64,000 nucleotides of DNA from Lachnoclostridium sp. An138. GTDB taxonomy: Bacteria > Bacillota > Clostridia > Lachnospirales > Lachnospiraceae. The stretch lies in assembly GCF_002160765.1 (NCBI RefSeq), contig NZ_NFLF01000018.1:1-64000 (forward strand), in the 5' to 3' direction. The position numbers and the translations under genes are program-made. The notes under the pieces are model-generated. The model searched no databases, had not been told where the DNA came from, and was given only the letters and a program-made list of their open reading frames with translations. Below, in pieces: positions 35,694 through 43,564 of this stretch (positions within the stretch are counted from its first letter, which is position 1; each line of letters begins with the position of its first letter).

Positions 35694-37556
35694 TTATTCC
35701 TGCGGGGTATCTGACTCCCTCGGCGCGGTCACCGGGATCGAAAAAGCGTGATTCCACCGGTACATGACATTTGTGCCGGCGCCGTCGCTGCGGATGCAGA
35801 GCTCTTCTGCATTGATGTTTTCCGGCCAGGCAATCGAGAGGCCCCAGGAAGCATTTTGCCCGGCGGAGTCTTCTGCGGAAACATTGCCGATACTGGAAGG
35901 AGCCGGACAGATCTGGGGCGCATCTTTCATCCCAAGGGTCATAGCGAAAATGACTACCGTCAGATCCTCCCGATCCGGCGTGTACAGGATATGGAGTTCC
36001 TGTCTCTGCATCCCCTCCACAGGGGTGGAAAGCTGTTCTTCGGGAACAGGCGGAGTATCCCAGCCAAGTATCGAAAAGCTCCCTCCGGGAAGGGGCCAGG
36101 AGTTGTCCGGCATTTCTTCCTCCAGGGCCGGGAGCGGAATCGTGATGGCTTCCGGTATGGCAGCCGTCAGGCTGGCGTAAGGAAACCGGATGAGATAGTG
36201 TCCTTCCTCCGCCGGCCCGAAATCCAGGGTAGAAATCTCACTCTGGGGAAACTCTCCACGGACCGGGGAGCCGGTGAGGACTGTTCCATCCTCTGCCGCA
36301 GCGGTGACATCCGAGGCAGAAAACGCAATCCGGTATCCGTCCACATTCAGCGGGTACAGATCTGCCATCAGATGTCCGTCCCGGATATAAGCGTCTGCCA
36401 TAAAGCCGCCCAGATCAGAGAGTTCATAGCCGTAGTTTTCAAGAGGCAGTTCCCGGGCAGGTGTAAGACGGAAGGACAGGGAAAGCTCCCGGATACGGAA
36501 GAGAAGGGTTTCGTCCAGGCCTTTCTCCGGTACAGTGTAATGGAACTGATAACGATGTATATTTTCCGGGTTTTCGTTGGAGTCAGAGATCAGATCCCGC
36601 TCGTAAGAGAGGCTCTCCCCGCTGCTTTCCTGCTCCAGAGAGGACGCGCTGAGCATCAAATCCTGATACCAGTTAGGAATCATCTGGTTCTCAAACTCAA
36701 AAGCCTCCTTTTTGCGGAACTGCAGGGTCAGACTCAGCTCTCCATTGTTCCAGAATGCCTTCTCAAGCTCCACGCCAAACTCGTCATTTTCGGCGGAAAC
36801 GGGTTCTTCCAGTACGTAGAAAGGCATTTCCCCGTTCGTATTGACACCGTAGCCCGGCACGATGCCGAAATAGCGCAGCACCACGTAAGCACATGCGGCC
36901 AGAGCGGCGATAAGAGCCAGGATAAGGCCGATAGTGAGGGCCTTCTGCAGCTTCGTGAGAGAACGCTGGTGGCGTTTCTTCACCGTCTCATAGGACAGAT
37001 GCAGGGAATCCGCGATTTCTCTAATAGTCATTCCGCCATAATATTTCATGCGGATGATGTCAAACTCCTCGGGCTTTAAGGACTGAAGAGCCGCTTCCAG
37101 ATCCAGGCGGCCGGCAACGGTTTCCGCCATGTCGGAAGGGTCCGCCATGTCTGCCGGATTTGTTATACCTGCCGGAGTGTCAGGGTCATGAAATATTCCG
37201 TTTTTCAGCGGCAGCTTTTTCTTCCCACCCGGCGCCATAGAAATCCCGGAGGCTTTCCGGTTTTTCCGGTATCTGTTTATGGCCTTCCTGCGGGCGATGG
37301 TACAGAGAAAGGCGGCGTAAGAGCCTTTACCGGGATCATAACGGTCGCTGTGAAGATAAAATTCCAGAAAGGTGTCGTTGACACATTCTTTGATATCTTC
37401 GAGATTTTCCAGACAGGCCGCGGCTGTCTTCCACACAAGGGCAGCATACTGTTCCATGAGCTCTTCCGGAGCGGGAAGAGTTAAGGCGTCCTTTGAAGCG
37501 GATTTTGAAGGGGTCCGCGCAGAGGAAGCGGCGGCTGATTTTCCGGCGTTTTTCAT
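35694..37556 (-). CDS. Membrane-bound ECF sigma factor fused to an outer domain (copy 2)
   Basis: 620 residues from ATG 37556 (a TTG at 37571 would add five). The same order as copy 1: an extra Ser/Ala/Lys-rich N-terminal tail, sigma region 2, region 4, one membrane helix (about 206-228) and an outer domain of about 390 residues. The DNA from region 4 through the helix is nearly identical to copy 1, while the outer domains share only short segments such as the TAAAEDGTVLTG-like stretch. No good ribosome site is seen. An upstream box in inverted duplicate (37571-37645) marks it as part of the local regulon, and as first gene of the two-gene unit. Confidence 0.85.
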   Translation of the reverse strand: MKNAGKSAAASSARTPSKSASKDALTLPAPEELMEQYAALVWKTAAACLENLEDIKECVNDTFLEFYLHSDRYDPGKGSYAAFLCTIARRKAINRYRKNRKASGISMAPGGKKKLPLKNGIFHDPDTPAGITNPADMADPSDMAETVAGRLDLEAALQSLKPEEFDIIRMKYYGGMTIREIADSLHLSYETVKKRHQRSLTKLQKALTIGLILALIAALAACAYVVLRYFGIVPGYGVNTNGEMPFYVLEEPVSAENDEFGVELEKAFWNNGELSLTLQFRKKEAFEFENQMIPNWYQDLMLSASSLEQESSGESLSYERDLISDSNENPENIHRYQFHYTVPEKGLDETLLFRIRELSLSFRLTPARELPLENYGYELSDLGGFMADAYIRDGHLMADLYPLNVDGYRIAFSASDVTAAAEDGTVLTGSPVRGEFPQSEISTLDFGPAEEGHYLIRFPYASLTAAIPEAITIPLPALEEEMPDNSWPLPGGSFSILGWDTPPVPEEQLSTPVEGMQRQELHILYTPDREDLTVVIFAMTLGMKDAPQICPAPSSIGNVSAEDSAGQNASWGLSIAWPENINAEELCIRSDGAGTNVMYRWNHAFSIPVTAPRESDTPQE

Positions 37557-37570
37557 GACAGTTTTTCTCA

Positions 37571-37645
37571 AATTGTTAAAGTTTACATGTTACTACCAGA
37601 ATAACACGAAAACAGAGCAAAAGACAATCATGTAAAGTTTAACAA
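37571..37645. repeat. Inverted pair of the regulon box at the sigma-fusion promoter
   Basis: AATTGTTAAAGTTTACATG (37571-37589) and the reverse complement of AATTGTTAAACTTTACATG (37627-37645) match at 18 of 19 positions, leaving 37 bases between them. The downstream copy lies in the leader of the sigma-fusion transcript, so looping or a hairpin is possible. Confidence 0.8.
37598..37643 (-). promoter_or_regulatory. Regulon box and promoter of the sigma-fusion unit
   Basis: On the minus strand GTTAAACTTTACATG begins at 37643; TTGTCT follows 16 bases later as a possible -35 and TATTCT, after 18 more, as -10. Transcription would start about 36 bases before ATG 37556. Confidence 0.6.
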
Positions 37646-37690
37646 TTCTGTATCATATTTGACTGATTGTTCATAAATGATTCTGAAATT

Positions 37691-37736
37691 GTTAAAGTTC
37701 AGAAAGTTGCCGCGGACTCTGAAAGCGGGTACAGTG
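37691..37736 (+). promoter_or_regulatory. Regulon box and promoter of the 37.9-kb membrane gene
   Basis: GTTAAAGTTCAGAAAG at 37691, then TTGCCG, 17 bases, and TACAGT at 37730-37735. GTACAGTG starts exactly 38 bases after the box start, as at 38.5 kb. Confidence 0.6.
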
Positions 37737-37853
37737 AAAAGGCGGCGAATCAGACGGGCTGCCGTTACCCGTTATCATTTGGCAGGGCGTTCTGGCAGGG
37801 CGTTCAGGGAGGCGCCGCGGAACTTATATTTATTTATCAGGAGGAAAAGTGTT

Positions 37854-38396
37854 ATGACAGTGTTTTTACTGATTCTTGCGCTTGCGTACTTTGGCGGCAG
37901 CTATTTTGCTTATAATGCGCTTCGCAGAAAGTATGCGGGAATCATCGGTGTTCCGGGCTCTTATTTTATTCTGATGACAGTGTTCATCCTGATTGGCCTG
38001 ATCAGGAGAATTTTTTTGGGCGGTTCCGGAGGAGAATCAGCCATAGAGATGGTGCTGACGATTCTGGTCATGCTGGCGGGACTTGCCTATACGGTGTTGA
38101 TGATTCTCCGCTGTGAGACGCTGGCCGATAAGATTCTGCTTCCCATTGCGGCAGTTCTGATTGGCTCCGGTTTCTGCATCCGGTTTATTGCGTCCATTGT
38201 CTTCCATGTGCCCATGGAGAGCGGAAAGGTGGAAAGCGTGTCCTTCCCATCGTCTATGCGTGACAGCAGCGGTGATATCTGGGAGCTTAAAACTCATAAT
38301 GATGTCGTGGCTGAGTATTACTGTGGGAAAACGGGCGCGCGCAGAGAGTTTGGCATTGGAGAGTTTTCAGGCGGAACGCCCTTTGGCTTCAGCTGA
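37854..38396 (+). CDS. Small multi-pass membrane protein of unknown family
   Basis: 180 residues with four hydrophobic segments in the first 125: MTVFLLILALAYFGGSYFAY, PGSYFILMTVFILIGLI, MVLTILVMLAGLAYTVLMIL and LLPIAAVLIGSGFCIRFI. A soluble C-terminal tail of about 55 residues follows (KVESVSFPSSMRDSSGDIWELKTHNDVVAEYY). I recognise no family. ATG 37854 follows AGGAGGAAAAG. It is transcribed divergently from the sigma fusions, from a promoter carrying the shared box with a leader of about 110 nt. Confidence 0.7.
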   Translation: MTVFLLILALAYFGGSYFAYNALRRKYAGIIGVPGSYFILMTVFILIGLIRRIFLGGSGGESAIEMVLTILVMLAGLAYTVLMILRCETLADKILLPIAAVLIGSGFCIRFIASIVFHVPMESGKVESVSFPSSMRDSSGDIWELKTHNDVVAEYYCGKTGARREFGIGEFSGGTPFGFS

Positions 38397-38501
38397 TGCA
38401 GCACGGAATAAGGTTTGTCTGATGTCCCTCAGTTTCCGGGAGTACGCTTCCGGAAGCCGGGGGAATTTTTCTGTCAATTTTTCTGTCACAGGGAGCAGAC
38501 T

Positions 38502-38547
38502 GTTAAACTTTACATAGTTGAAGCATCTGCGAAAAGAAAGTACAGTG
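38502..38547 (+). promoter_or_regulatory. Regulon box and promoter of the 38.6-kb operon
   Basis: GTTAAACTTTACATAG at 38502, TTGAAG, 17 bases, and TACAGT at 38541-38546. GTACAGTG starts exactly 38 bases after the box start. Predicted leader is about 20 nt. Confidence 0.65.
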
Positions 38548-38573
38548 TTGGAAACGGAATGAGGAGGTGCAGC

Positions 38574-39365
38574 ATGGGATTATTGAAAAGTCTGTTTAAA
38601 AGCAGGACGGCTCCGGAGGAGAAGCTTTCTGATGAAGACAGGCGCCGCATGGGTGAGAGGGCTCACAGGCAGGGGGAAACAAAAGAAAAACCGGCCGGAG
38701 AGATGTCAGAGGAGGAAAAACTGAGTTATTGGGGACGGCTCTGCGAAATGAATGATCTGGAGGAGCGGCTGCGGAGGCTGGAGGAGCTGGCAGAGTCTGG
38801 CTTTGACGCTGCCTGGCTGTCCATGATCGAAGCTTATTTTGCCCAGTCGGCTGCCCGCGGGATGGAACCGCCTTTTGAAAGGCTGGAATACTGTGCCAGA
38901 AAGGCGGCGGACGCCGGCCTGGCGGAAGGGCATACCCACCTGGGAATGCTCTGCGGCAGTCCGCTGTATGGAGAGCTTGACCCGGAAGGGGCCGCCCGGG
39001 AATACCTTCTGGCTATGGAGGGGGGAAGCGAGTCCGCGGCCAGGCTTCTTCTGGACTACTGGAACAGGGAGTTTCATGTGGAAAGTTACACGCCGGAGGA
39101 AAACAGGGAACTCACGGCTGCCTTCCACGAAAGCATCCGGGAGGCCATCCGGCCGGAGATTGAGCGCCTAAGCGGCGGGAGCGGCAGGGAAGCCCTGACG
39201 GCTTTCGGGCTTCTGTATTTCTACGGCATCTATTTTGAGCAGTCACTGGACAGGGCAAAGGAGTATTTTGTGAAGCTTAACGGGATGGGAAGCCCCCTGG
39301 CGCGCAGAATGCTGGAGAACCCGGTCTTTGAGGAGGATGACAGCGATGAGGATGACGATGAGTAG
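38574..39365 (+). CDS. Sel1/TPR-like repeat protein
   Basis: 263 residues, soluble, acidic, with a highly acidic C-terminal tail (EEDDSDEDDDE). The middle (about 85-250) is made of helix pairs with Sel1-like spacing: AARKAADAGLAEGHTHLGMLCGS..., GAAREYLLAMEGGSESAARLLLDYW and ALTAFGLLYFYGIYFEQSLDRAKEYFVKLNGMGSPLARRML. Such repeats bind other proteins. The N-terminus MGLLKSLFKSRTAPEEK resembles that of the next gene (MGLFKKEPPEKK), as if both carry a short targeting segment. GAGGAGGTG precedes the start. Confidence 0.72.
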   Translation: MGLLKSLFKSRTAPEEKLSDEDRRRMGERAHRQGETKEKPAGEMSEEEKLSYWGRLCEMNDLEERLRRLEELAESGFDAAWLSMIEAYFAQSAARGMEPPFERLEYCARKAADAGLAEGHTHLGMLCGSPLYGELDPEGAAREYLLAMEGGSESAARLLLDYWNREFHVESYTPEENRELTAAFHESIREAIRPEIERLSGGSGREALTAFGLLYFYGIYFEQSLDRAKEYFVKLNGMGSPLARRMLENPVFEEDDSDEDDDE

Positions 39366-39409
39366 ATGCAGCCGTATTTTTGAGTAAAGTTCACAGGAGG
39401 GGATCAGAT

Positions 39410-40423
39410 ATGGGATTATTTAAGAAGGAACCGCCGGAGAAAAAGGCATACTGGAAGGCATTTGGAGCCATGATGAAGAAACCGAACGCAGAGACCTTCG
39501 CGGCTATGGAGGAGGCCTGCAGGGCCTGGCCGGAAGGCTGGCAGGGATATCTGTTTATGGCCCTTGCCTATGACGTGGCCTGCGCGAAGATTCCCTTTGA
39601 CCCGGAAAAGGGCGCGGCGTACCATAAGCTTGCGAAGGAAGCCGGGAAAAAGGCCGGAAGCGACTGGCTGGGAGTTTTTTATGAGTGTTATGAGGAGTCT
39701 GCGGGAAATTTCCGTCTGAAAGAGGATTATTATCCGCTGACAAAGAATGTCCGCAGGCTGGGAGCCGCCATGCTGTTCAATTACAGCGAGGATGAAAAGC
39801 ATGTGGTCACGGATGTGGCTTTGAAAAAGGATGACGCTTTCTGGAAGGAACTGCTTATTCATGCAGGAGAAGGTATTCCGACGAAGGGCGGACTGTTCAG
39901 CAGCCTGCCTGCCGACGTGGTGGAGGCAAATCATCATGCGGAGCCTTTTATCCGATATCTCAACGATTATGTGAATAAAAATCTGGAAGAGAAAGATCAG
40001 CTGAAGGCGGCAGACAAGGTATATAAGCAGTATAACGCGTTTGTAAAGACCGGCAGAGATGAGGTTACGACCCAGACGGAGGACATGTACGGATACATGC
40101 TGGGGTATTCGCTTATGATCGGGGGAGGTCCCTATCAGATTCTGAACGGAAGACAGGGCTTTTACCAGGATATCCGGATCAATGGCTGGATTACCCTCTG
40201 GAAGTCGGCGTACCGGGGCAATATGCCTGCGCTGCACCTGCTGGCGCAGCTCTTTCACACAGAATGCGCGGAATTAATCGATTTTGCCTTTTCCAAATCC
40301 TATTCCAATGTGGGAAACGCGCATGAGGAAGCCTATTATGAGCTGGTACTCATGCTGGAAGCGGCCGCAAAGAACAGAGATGAAGACGCGGACCGCATTC
40401 TGGCGGATCTGGTCAGGAAATAA
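39410..40423 (+). CDS. Helical-repeat protein of unknown function
   Basis: 337 residues, no membrane segment. Helix-rich sequence with TPR/Sel1-like units at both ends (WQGYLFMALAYDVACAKIPFDPEKGAAYHKLAKEAGKKAGSDWLGVFYECYEES; ALHLLAQLFHTECAELIDFAF...AYYELVLMLEAAAKNRDEDADRILADLVRK). The centre, with GGGPYQILNGRQGFYQDIRINGW, is unassigned. ATG 39410 follows AGGAGGGG. It is between the Sel1-like gene (44 bp) and the next gene (3 bp), so one operon. Confidence 0.68.
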   Translation: MGLFKKEPPEKKAYWKAFGAMMKKPNAETFAAMEEACRAWPEGWQGYLFMALAYDVACAKIPFDPEKGAAYHKLAKEAGKKAGSDWLGVFYECYEESAGNFRLKEDYYPLTKNVRRLGAAMLFNYSEDEKHVVTDVALKKDDAFWKELLIHAGEGIPTKGGLFSSLPADVVEANHHAEPFIRYLNDYVNKNLEEKDQLKAADKVYKQYNAFVKTGRDEVTTQTEDMYGYMLGYSLMIGGGPYQILNGRQGFYQDIRINGWITLWKSAYRGNMPALHLLAQLFHTECAELIDFAFSKSYSNVGNAHEEAYYELVLMLEAAAKNRDEDADRILADLVRK

Positions 40424-40426
40424 GCT

Positions 40427-41638
40427 ATGGCAGAGAAAGAAGAATTAAAACAGGCAGCCTTTTCCCTGGGCATGACGGAGCTGAGAGGACGGCTTCTCTA
40501 TGACCGTTACCGCCGGGGAATGGAAGGCGCTTCAGAAGAAAATCTGGAAAGAATCGCCGCGGAACGGGAGGAAGAATGCCGGAGGGTTAATCAGATCCGC
40601 CAGTCTGTCCCGGGAATCGAGGGGAAAAGCTACTGGTGGGATCTGCCTTATGAGATCAAAAATCCGCCGGGGCGGTTTGCGGGTACCTTCGCCATGCCGG
40701 ATGGAATCTATTCGGAGCAGGATGACTTCAGTGAAGCCTGCGGGGTGACGCTGACCAGAAATGACAGCAGATTTCTGGTTTCCGATGTGCTGTCCTCCTA
40801 TTTTTCCTACTCGGATTATGTGGTGCTGTACGCGGATCGGAAGAAAATGAAGGCCCGGATTACCTCGCCTGTGACGATGAAGGCGATCCTCTGCGCCCGG
40901 GAAGAACAGCCTCCCAGACAGGTGACCGGGCTGAAAGAGCCGCCTCCGCCTTTTATCGCGGAGCAGAGCTATGATTACTGGTACCTGCAGCGGGAGATCC
41001 GCTCCATCGCAGGCGGGCTGTCCGGCGAGCTCCGTGCCTTTGAGGAAAGGCGGGATAATTTTGAGCGTTTCGTAAACAGCAGTCTATATACCAATGAAGA
41101 GCGGTGGCTGCGGGGAGAGATGAGCAGCGATTCTTATTACAGCTCAGAACTGTACCGGGATCTGCGCAGGGATGAGATCAAAGAGAAGGCCGAGTCCCAG
41201 ATATCTGCCCTGAAGTGGAAGCTGCACCAGCTGGAGGTAAAGGAAAGGCAGATTGACTCTGAAAGAAAACGGTATGATTTTTACCGGGTGAAGGCGGGCC
41301 TTGGCAGCGATATTGTCATGCATCTGATGCGGTGCGGATACGCCTTTTATCTGGACGGAGAACTGGTGGGAATCGTGATCGCGAAAGGGCCGGTGATGGT
41401 ATTCCGGGTCCGCCACCGTGGAGAAATTTCTCCCTATGATATTTTCGGGGATGTCAGCGAGATGCGGGAGACAGAGTATCAGATTCCCGATCCGGGAAGT
41501 CTGCTTCCGTTCATTGCCGCGGAATATTCCGGGAAAATGAAGCCCTATTCCGTGCTTTCCACACGTCCGAAAAACGCTTCGGATAAGCTTTGGAGATACT
41601 GGGCGGAACTGAGATTCGCAGGACTGCTCAGTTCCTGA
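40427..41638 (+). CDS. Unrecognised coiled-coil protein
   Basis: 403 residues, cytoplasmic by appearance. I know no family for it. Visible parts: a charged N-terminal helical segment (1-70), a middle alpha/beta part (about 75-180), a long helical stretch with many Glu/Arg (about 195-290, including LKWKLHQLEVKERQIDSERKRYDF), and a C-terminal alpha/beta part ending in WRYWAELRFAGLLSS. It is the last gene of the 38.6-kb operon, three bases after its neighbour, and ends at a strong terminator. Confidence 0.65.
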   Translation: MAEKEELKQAAFSLGMTELRGRLLYDRYRRGMEGASEENLERIAAEREEECRRVNQIRQSVPGIEGKSYWWDLPYEIKNPPGRFAGTFAMPDGIYSEQDDFSEACGVTLTRNDSRFLVSDVLSSYFSYSDYVVLYADRKKMKARITSPVTMKAILCAREEQPPRQVTGLKEPPPPFIAEQSYDYWYLQREIRSIAGGLSGELRAFEERRDNFERFVNSSLYTNEERWLRGEMSSDSYYSSELYRDLRRDEIKEKAESQISALKWKLHQLEVKERQIDSERKRYDFYRVKAGLGSDIVMHLMRCGYAFYLDGELVGIVIAKGPVMVFRVRHRGEISPYDIFGDVSEMRETEYQIPDPGSLLPFIAAEYSGKMKPYSVLSTRPKNASDKLWRYWAELRFAGLLSS

Positions 41639-41690
41639 CGGCGCGGTTGAGGTGAAGCTTAAGTTTAACTGCGCAGCCCTGGGAAAAGAG

Positions 41691-41726
41691 AACTCCGGCG
41701 TCAGCAGTCCTGCTGGCGCCGGAGTT
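41691..41726. terminator. Two-way terminator hairpin
   Basis: AACTCCGGCGTCAGC (41691-41705) pairs with GCTGGCGCCGGAGTT (41712-41726) with one G-T pair, between two convergent genes. It covers the last codons of the minus-strand sigma gene. Confidence 0.75.
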
Positions 41727-42270
41727 TATGTAAGGATCTCTGGTGGCGTTTTTTTACGGTCTCATAGGGGAGATCTAAAGAAGCGGCGATTTCTCTGATC
41801 GTCATGCCGTCGAAATATTTCATGCGGATAAGCTCGGCTTCTTCCGGTTTCAGAGAGGCGATGGCTTCCTCCAGATCCAGACGCTGGGCGATTTTTTCAG
41901 CCATATCATCGGGAGCCGGGAATTCTTCCAGAGTCAGTTTTTTTTCCGCGGTTCCGGAGACCGCGTCGGGTATTCTGCGGAACCAGGGTTTGGCGGAGCC
42001 GGACAGGAAACCGGAAGATAAATTCTGGTTTTTCCGGTATCTGTCTATGGCCTTGTTGCGGGCGGCTGTCGAAAGAAAGGCGGCGTAGGAGCCTTTGTCC
42101 GGGTCATAGCGCTCGCCGTGCAGGTACAGTTCACAGAAGGTATCATTGACGCATTCCTGGATGTCGTCAGGATTATCAAGATAAGCGGAAACGATTTTCC
42201 AGATCAGGGGACCATACTGCCGGATCAGTTCTGCGGGGTCCGGCAGTCTATTCTTTTTCGAATCATTCAT
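41701..42270 (-). CDS. Stand-alone ECF-type sigma factor
   Basis: 189 residues: region 2 (about 12-85, ECVNDTFCELYLHGERYDPDKGSYAAFLSTAARNKAIDRYRKN) and region 4 (LKPEEAELIRMKYFDGMTIREIAASLDLPYETVKKRHQRSLHKLRRQ) closely resemble the same parts of the two sigma fusions, but the chain stops seven residues after region 4 with no membrane helix. It could be the soluble member of the set. ATG 42270 follows GAGGAAG; the regulon box lies 70-85 bases upstream, giving a leader of about 34 nt. Confidence 0.88.
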   Translation of the reverse strand: MNDSKKNRLPDPAELIRQYGPLIWKIVSAYLDNPDDIQECVNDTFCELYLHGERYDPDKGSYAAFLSTAARNKAIDRYRKNQNLSSGFLSGSAKPWFRRIPDAVSGTAEKKLTLEEFPAPDDMAEKIAQRLDLEEAIASLKPEEAELIRMKYFDGMTIREIAASLDLPYETVKKRHQRSLHKLRRQQDC

Positions 42271-42309
42271 AACACACTTCCTCAGATTGCATTCGCGGCA
42301 GAATGACCT

Positions 42310-42355
42310 AAGCATGACATGAAAGGGAAGGTGTCTCAACATTCTAAACTTTAAC
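42310..42355 (-). promoter_or_regulatory. Regulon box and promoter of the stand-alone sigma gene
   Basis: On the minus strand GTTAAAGTTTAGAATG begins at 42355, then TTGAGA, 17 bases, and a weak CATGCT as -10. Box-to-gene spacing resembles the other four sites. Confidence 0.55.
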
Positions 42356-42372
42356 AGTTTCTGGCTTCTTGT

Positions 42373-43332
42373 TTATTCCAGTGATTTGAAATACATAAAG
42401 CGAAAACAGTTTTTCCTGTTTTTAACAAAATAGGCATCCAGCCTTCGATAACAGTTCAGAAACCACAGACGCGCGCTTTCCGGGCCGCCTGAGCGCTTCA
42501 GATCCTCATAAGCCGACAGAATTCCCAGAAGAAGACGATCCAGATATTCGCCTCCGGTCAGTGTGTGATCCGGAGTCAGCGGCAGATAACCGAAAAAGGA
42601 AAGCTGTTCATTCATCCATGCCGCGCTGAGCCCGGGGAAACCCAGAATAATCAGGTGCCGGATCATGGTCTTCCGGGGAATTTCTCCCAAAAGCTTCAGG
42701 CTCCGTTTCAGTTCCATGTCATAGCGGATGCTGTAAATATGCTTTTCCCAGAAAGAAGACGCGGGTTCCTGGCAGATGTACTGCAGGGCGTCCACATAAT
42801 ACAGATGACGCAGGTTGCTTAAAGGGCCTCCCTCAGAGAGCCGGATTCCGTTCAGATGGGCCGGAGGCTGGCTGGACATGCGGTCCAGATAGCCGGCTGC
42901 CAGTTCTTCCAGCCGGAGGCGGCGCTCCCAGTAAAGCCGATCCTGCCTGGAAGGCGCTGTCAGATAGAGATCTCTGGACTTGTCAAGCCAGGCGGTTAGA
43001 AGCCAGGCGGCTTCCTGCGGCGGCAGCTCCAGCGCTTCCGCGAAGGCCAGGGCAGTGCCGCGGTTCGCCGGAATGTGATGCCCGGTCCTCCAGTAACGGA
43101 TTTTCAGGGTGCTGCTGGCGCTTTCGGGCGCCCTGCCGTGTATCCGCTCATAGATCAGGGCGTCCATTGCAGCCCTGGAAACGCCTTTCTTTTTCCGTTC
43201 TTCCTCGTATAAAATTTTAAGCCGGCGGACCTCGGGCCGTTCTCCCTGGCTTGCTTTCATACACTCTTTCGCCAGATCCCGTATTTTTTCCCAGCTTCGT
43301 ACTTCTTCCGGAGAAATAAACTGATGCGACAT
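42373..43332 (-). CDS. HTH-like protein, candidate regulator of the cluster
   Basis: 319 residues, soluble. Residues 50-115 (GVSRAAMDALIYERIHGRAPESASSTLKIRYWRTGHHIPANRGTALAFAEALELPPQEAAWLL) look like an XRE-type helix-turn-helix in which a tRxYWRtG-type recognition segment precedes the typical ALAFALEL end. The remaining 200 residues are helical and unassigned. It is encoded divergently from the SPFH operon and between two copies of the shared promoter box, but lacks the box itself, so it is the best candidate for the factor that binds it. Function is inferred from position only. Confidence 0.65.
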   Translation of the reverse strand: MSHQFISPEEVRSWEKIRDLAKECMKASQGERPEVRRLKILYEEERKKKGVSRAAMDALIYERIHGRAPESASSTLKIRYWRTGHHIPANRGTALAFAEALELPPQEAAWLLTAWLDKSRDLYLTAPSRQDRLYWERRLRLEELAAGYLDRMSSQPPAHLNGIRLSEGGPLSNLRHLYYVDALQYICQEPASSFWEKHIYSIRYDMELKRSLKLLGEIPRKTMIRHLIILGFPGLSAAWMNEQLSFFGYLPLTPDHTLTGGEYLDRLLLGILSAYEDLKRSGGPESARLWFLNCYRRLDAYFVKNRKNCFRFMYFKSLE

Positions 43333-43474
43333 AACTGTTCTCCCTCTTTTGTTTTCAGCGCCGGGCAGAAATCATCCTTTTCTGCATGCTGCACTGATAT
43401 CCCTCTATAAAAGGATTCGCAGAAAACGGGTGGAAGGGGACAAAGAAAAGTGAAAAATTTTCGGCGGATAAAGT

Positions 43475-43520
43475 GTTAAAGTTTACATGAATGACTGGAT
43501 ATGGAAAAGGGGGTAGAATG
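43475..43520 (+). promoter_or_regulatory. Regulon box and promoter of the SPFH-TIR operon
   Basis: GTTAAAGTTTACATG at 43475, ATGACT as possible -35, 17 bases, and TAGAAT at 43514-43519. GTAGAATG begins exactly 38 bases after the box start. Predicted leader is about 40 nt. Confidence 0.7.
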
Positions 43521-43564
43521 AGATAACTGTGGTTATGCCCGAAGAGGGGCGGAGGAGGTAAGCT

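Noticed and set aside
35748-37079. Long plus-strand frame opposite the second sigma fusion
   Set aside because: Antisense to a gene with recognisable sigma regions; no start signal.
39383-39397. GAGTAAAGTTCACAGG, similar to the regulon box
   Set aside because: It overlaps the ribosome site of the 39.4-kb gene and no -10 follows at the right distance.
41655-41670. AAGCTTAAGTTTAACT, loosely similar to the regulon box
   Set aside because: It lies between the ends of two convergent genes where no transcript should start.
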